DNA of 17,088 nucleotides from Chitinophagaceae bacterium (GTDB lineage: Bacteria > Bacteroidota > Bacteroidia > Chitinophagales > Chitinophagaceae): contig JAHEZA010000011.1 in assembly GCA_023251335.1 (NCBI GenBank), forward strand, positions 1-17,088, given 5' to 3'. Below are positions 14,942 to 17,088 of the stretch, piece by piece; positions within the stretch are counted from its first letter, which is position 1, and every line of letters begins with the position of its first letter. Below the pieces are notes generated by a model. That model searched no databases, was not told the origin of the DNA, and was given only the letters and a program-made list of their open reading frames with translations. The translations under genes and the position numbers were made by a program.

Positions 14942-16498
14942 ATGAAAAAAATAAAAACCGATTCGGGTATCGAAATAAAGGAAGTTTATACTTCAAAAGA
15001 TTTTGATCAGCCGGTACTAATTGAACTGCCGGGCGAATTTCCATTTACAAGAGGAGTTCAAAGTGATATGTATCGTGGAAAACTATGGACGATGCGCCAG
15101 TACGCAGGTTTCAGTACTGCGGAAGAAAGCAATAATCGCTACCATTATTTGCTTTCGCAAGGTGTTAGCGGGCTTAGCGTCGCTTTTGATTTACCAACAC
15201 AGATTGGTTACGATAGCGACCATCCTTTAACTGAAGGAGAGGTCGGAAAGGCAGGCGTTGCCATCGATTCAATAGAAGATATGCAAGCCCTGTTCCAAGG
15301 AATAAAACTGAAAGACGTTTCCACTTCCATGACCATCAATTCCACTGCTTTTATTTTATTGGCATTTTATGTTGCTATTGCAAAAAAGCAAGGTGCTGAT
15401 CTTACTGAGTTAAAGGGGACTATTCAAAATGATATATTGAAAGAGTATGCCGCCAGGGGAACATATATTTATCCTCCGCAAGCTTCTATGCGCATTATTA
15501 CTGATATTTTTGAATGGTGTAGTAAAGAACTTCCTAAATGGAATACTATCTCTATTTCGGGCTATCACATCAGGGAAGCAGGAAGCACTGCCGTGCAGGA
15601 GGTTGCTTTTACACTGAGTAATGGAAAAGCGTATGTAAAAGCAGCGGTAGAAAAAGGATTAGATATAAATGTATTTGGAAAAAGACTATCGTTCTTTTTT
15701 AATTCACATAATAACCTGTTCCAGGAAGTAGCCAAGTTTAGGGCTGCAAGAAAAATGTGGGCAGAGATGATGAAACAACTTGGGGCTACTGATGAGAAAG
15801 CTATGATGATGCGCTTCCATGCCCAAACGGGTGGAAGCACCTTAACTGCTCAGCAACCGCTAAATAATATAAGTCGTGTTACAATACAAACGCTGGCAGC
15901 TGTTCTTGGCGGAACGCAGAGCCTGCATACAAATGGCTATGATGAAGCGTTGAATTTGCCAACAGAGGAAGCAGCGTCCATTGCCTTGAGAACGCAGCAA
16001 ATAGTAGCTTTTGAAAGCGGTGTTGCAGATACGGCCGATCCGTTGGCGGGAAGTTATTTTGTTGAAAGTCTTACGAAGGAAATCGAAGAAAAAGCAACAG
16101 CGTTAATCGACAAAATTGATGCTATGGGAGGTAGCATAAAGGCTATAGAAAAAGGATTTATTCAAAATGAAATTGCCCAAAGCGCTTACAATTATCAGAA
16201 GGATATCGAAGCAAAAGATAAAATAATCGTAGGGGTTAATTCGTTTCTTTCGGATACTGCAATTGCACCTCCTTCGTTTAAGATTGATGATAACATCAGA
16301 AAACTACAGATAAAGAAGTTAAAAGATTTGAAAGAAAGAAGAGATGCTTTCGCAGTGGAACTCTGTTTGAAAAAAATAAAAGATCATGCCGAAGAAAACA
16401 AAAATTTGATGCCCACCGTGATTGAAGCCGTCGAGAACTTCTGTACGCTTGGCGAAATCGCGGATGTGCTGAGGAGTGTTTTTGGCGAATACAAATAA
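14942..16498 (+). CDS. Methylmalonyl-CoA mutase, catalytic (alpha) subunit without B12 domain
   Basis: A 518-residue protein carrying the TIM-barrel catalytic domain of coenzyme B12-dependent acyl-CoA mutases. I placed the start at ATG 14942; a longer frame from a TTG at 14924 adds only six residues. Numbered from 14942, FPFTRG (33-38), [20 protein letters not shown] (43-62), [10 protein letters not shown] (78-87), [11 protein letters not shown] (159-169) and [10 protein letters not shown] (205-214) are intact. Tyr44, Arg172 and His209 correspond to the acyl-CoA-binding Tyr89, Arg207 and His244 of Propionibacterium MutB. The arginine favours methylmalonyl-CoA over isobutyryl-CoA, since isobutyryl-CoA mutases have glutamine there. 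There is no C-terminal cobalamin-binding domain, so a separate small subunit encoded elsewhere is expected. Its reaction links succinyl-CoA and methylmalonyl-CoA in propionate metabolism. A tightly spaced secreted-protein gene follows 7 bases later. Confidence 0.92.
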   Translation: MKKIKTDSGIEIKEVYTSKDFDQPVLIELPGEFPFTRGVQSDMYRGKLWTMRQYAGFSTAEESNNRYHYLLSQGVSGLSVAFDLPTQIGYDSDHPLTEGEVGKAGVAIDSIEDMQALFQGIKLKDVSTSMTINSTAFILLAFYVAIAKKQGADLTELKGTIQNDILKEYAARGTYIYPPQASMRIITDIFEWCSKELPKWNTISISGYHIREAGSTAVQEVAFTLSNGKAYVKAAVEKGLDINVFGKRLSFFFNSHNNLFQEVAKFRAARKMWAEMMKQLGATDEKAMMMRFHAQTGGSTLTAQQPLNNISRVTIQTLAAVLGGTQSLHTNGYDEALNLPTEEAASIALRTQQIVAFESGVADTADPLAGSYFVESLTKEIEEKATALIDKIDAMGGSIKAIEKGFIQNEIAQSAYNYQKDIEAKDKIIVGVNSFLSDTAIAPPSFKIDDNIRKLQIKKLKDLKERRDAFAVELCLKKIKDHAEENKNLMPTVIEAVENFCTLGEIADVLRSVFGEYK

Positions 16499-16505
16499 CT
16501 ATTTT

Positions 16506-16952
16506 ATGAGATTCTTAATGATATGTCTTTTTATACTTTTTGGAGCTGTTAAGATTGATGCCCAAAAATATATTTTGCTTGATAAGGAAATGTCGCAAGC
16601 TGCATTTTACACAAACGACCTTTCGGTTACCGAAAAATACAAGGGATTTTTTCCGGTGGAAGCAAAGAATATAGAAAAGTTTATAGACGTACTGCAGGAG
16701 ATATCGCAAACTTTATCTTCAAATAATATTATGGAGGAGGCGAAACAATACCAAGTAGGGTGTGATAAATTTAAAGGCATCGTTGTCCATCTTGCTTCCG
16801 GAAATAGATTGGATTACGTTCTGACTTCTAATTGTGGTAGGATGAAAGTTACCATGCATCTCAGTGATGCAAAGTTAACTAATGGGAACAACGCCTATTT
16901 TATAAATGCCTGGATCAGTTACATTAAAAATGCTTTACCCCCGAAACATTAG
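16506..16952 (+). CDS. Small secreted protein of unknown function
   Basis: A 148-residue protein that I do not recognise. The ATG at 16506 is preferred over a GTG at 16476 inside the mutase gene, because it puts a clean signal peptide at the N-terminus: MRFLMICLFILFGAVKIDA, likely cleaved before QKY. The mature part of about 129 residues has an acidic-then-mixed helix-rich region, IEKFIDVLQEISQTL, and a C-terminal beta-rich part. Two cysteines (Cys86 and Cys110) could form a disulfide in the periplasm. No lipobox is present. It begins 7 bases after the mutase stop, so co-transcription is likely, though a secreted protein has no obvious link to propionate metabolism. It could be a small periplasmic or extracellular protein specific to this lineage. 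Confidence 0.7.
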   Translation: MRFLMICLFILFGAVKIDAQKYILLDKEMSQAAFYTNDLSVTEKYKGFFPVEAKNIEKFIDVLQEISQTLSSNNIMEEAKQYQVGCDKFKGIVVHLASGNRLDYVLTSNCGRMKVTMHLSDAKLTNGNNAYFINAWISYIKNALPPKH

Positions 16953-16962
16953 ATCCGGCTTC

Positions 16963-16980
16963 TTTATAATCCATTATAAA
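16963..16980. other. TTTATAAT-CC-ATTATAAA palindrome after the operon
   Basis: An exact 8-base inverted repeat around CC begins 11 bases after the stop at 16952. It is nearly all A/T with a two-base spacer, so it would be at most a weak terminator hairpin. It might act bidirectionally if a minus-strand gene ends here. Confidence 0.3.
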
Positions 16981-17088
16981 AAGTTTGTGTCTTGTTTACT
17001 TTCAAGTCTCTTAATATTGGCGATTTAGGGCTAACACTGATGCTGAAATAACGGTTAATCCCAAGAGGAGAACCGGTAATTGAGAGTT
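16964..17088 (-). CDS. Possible 3' end of a minus-strand gene (partial, tentative)
   Basis: On the minus strand a frame is open from the window edge to a TAA at 16964-16966, about 40 residues including SPLGINRYFSISVSPKSP and ending NKTQTFYNGL. A second minus-strand frame is open from the edge to a TAA at 17011-17013 and reads as a hydrophobic tail (LPVLLLGLTVISASVLAL). The sequence is too short to decide between them, or to exclude that the region is non-coding. If real, the gene is convergent with the secreted-protein gene, whose stop is 11 bases away. No family is recognised. Confidence 0.25.
   Translation of the reverse strand, partial: LSITGSPLGINRYFSISVSPKSPILRDLKVNKTQTFYNGL

Noticed and set aside
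15565..15840. 91-residue open frame on the minus strand
   Set aside because: It is antisense to the conserved core of the mutase gene and has no independent support.
16476..16505. GTG start for the small secreted protein inside the mutase gene
   Set aside because: Starting at ATG 16506 gives a proper signal peptide at residue 1; the longer form would put ten polar residues before it.
1..17088. CRISPR array, insertion sequence, prophage or tRNA
   Set aside because: No regularly spaced repeats, transposase or integrase-like frames, terminal inverted repeats or cloverleaf-like segments were seen on either strand.

Overview
The window reads as a chromosome segment of a member of the Bacteroidota, most likely of the Chitinophagaceae or a close relative. 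The DNA is AT-rich and there are no Shine-Dalgarno-like sites. Several intergenic gaps carry TAnnTTTG boxes, the -7 element of the Bacteroidota housekeeping sigma factor. The gene families also fit: DUF4838, tandem DUF6089-like outer-membrane barrels, a two-subunit-type methylmalonyl-CoA mutase large subunit and a long UbiD. I see no tRNA, rRNA, insertion sequence, phage gene or CRISPR array. No gene-free stretch exceeds 300 bases.

Region 1 (1-9750) is a surface-glycan locus, all on the + strand. It opens with the 3' end of a DUF4838 glycosidase-like protein, then a heparinase II/III (alginate lyase)-family protein and a GT4 glycosyltransferase. A PglC-like phosphoglycosyl transferase follows, overlapping a PglD-like sugar N-acetyltransferase. 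Next come a second left-handed-beta-helix acyltransferase, a PglE-like PLP aminotransferase, a strong hairpin terminator, and a separately transcribed membrane PglF/WbpM-like UDP-GlcNAc 4,6-dehydratase. PglF, PglE and PglD homologues together would make UDP-N,N'-diacetylbacillosamine or a close 2,4-diamino sugar. The PglC homologue would load it onto undecaprenyl phosphate, and the GT4 enzyme would extend it. The final polymer or glycoprotein target is not visible, because no flippase, polymerase or oligosaccharyltransferase lies in the window.

Region 2 (about 9800-11791) holds two tandem paralogous secreted outer-membrane beta-barrel proteins. They share a long conserved loop and the same C-terminal Cys-Pro-x-Asn-Val-Leu ending.

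Region 3 (11848-17088) is mostly housekeeping. It has a UbiD-family prenyl-FMN decarboxylase with an almost leaderless predicted transcript and a convergent HesB/IscA iron-sulfur carrier. A divergent operon follows: a membrane-anchored protein of unknown function, the catalytic (alpha) part of methylmalonyl-CoA mutase without its B12 domain, and a small secreted protein of unknown function. The last ~125 bases may hold the 3' end of a minus-strand gene.

Nothing here is clearly a wholly new system. The items most worth a second look are the diamino-sugar module with its extra acyltransferase, the signal-less heparinase-like protein inside a biosynthetic locus, the twin barrel proteins with a conserved C-terminal cysteine tail, and a 16-base repeat upstream of two glycan genes.
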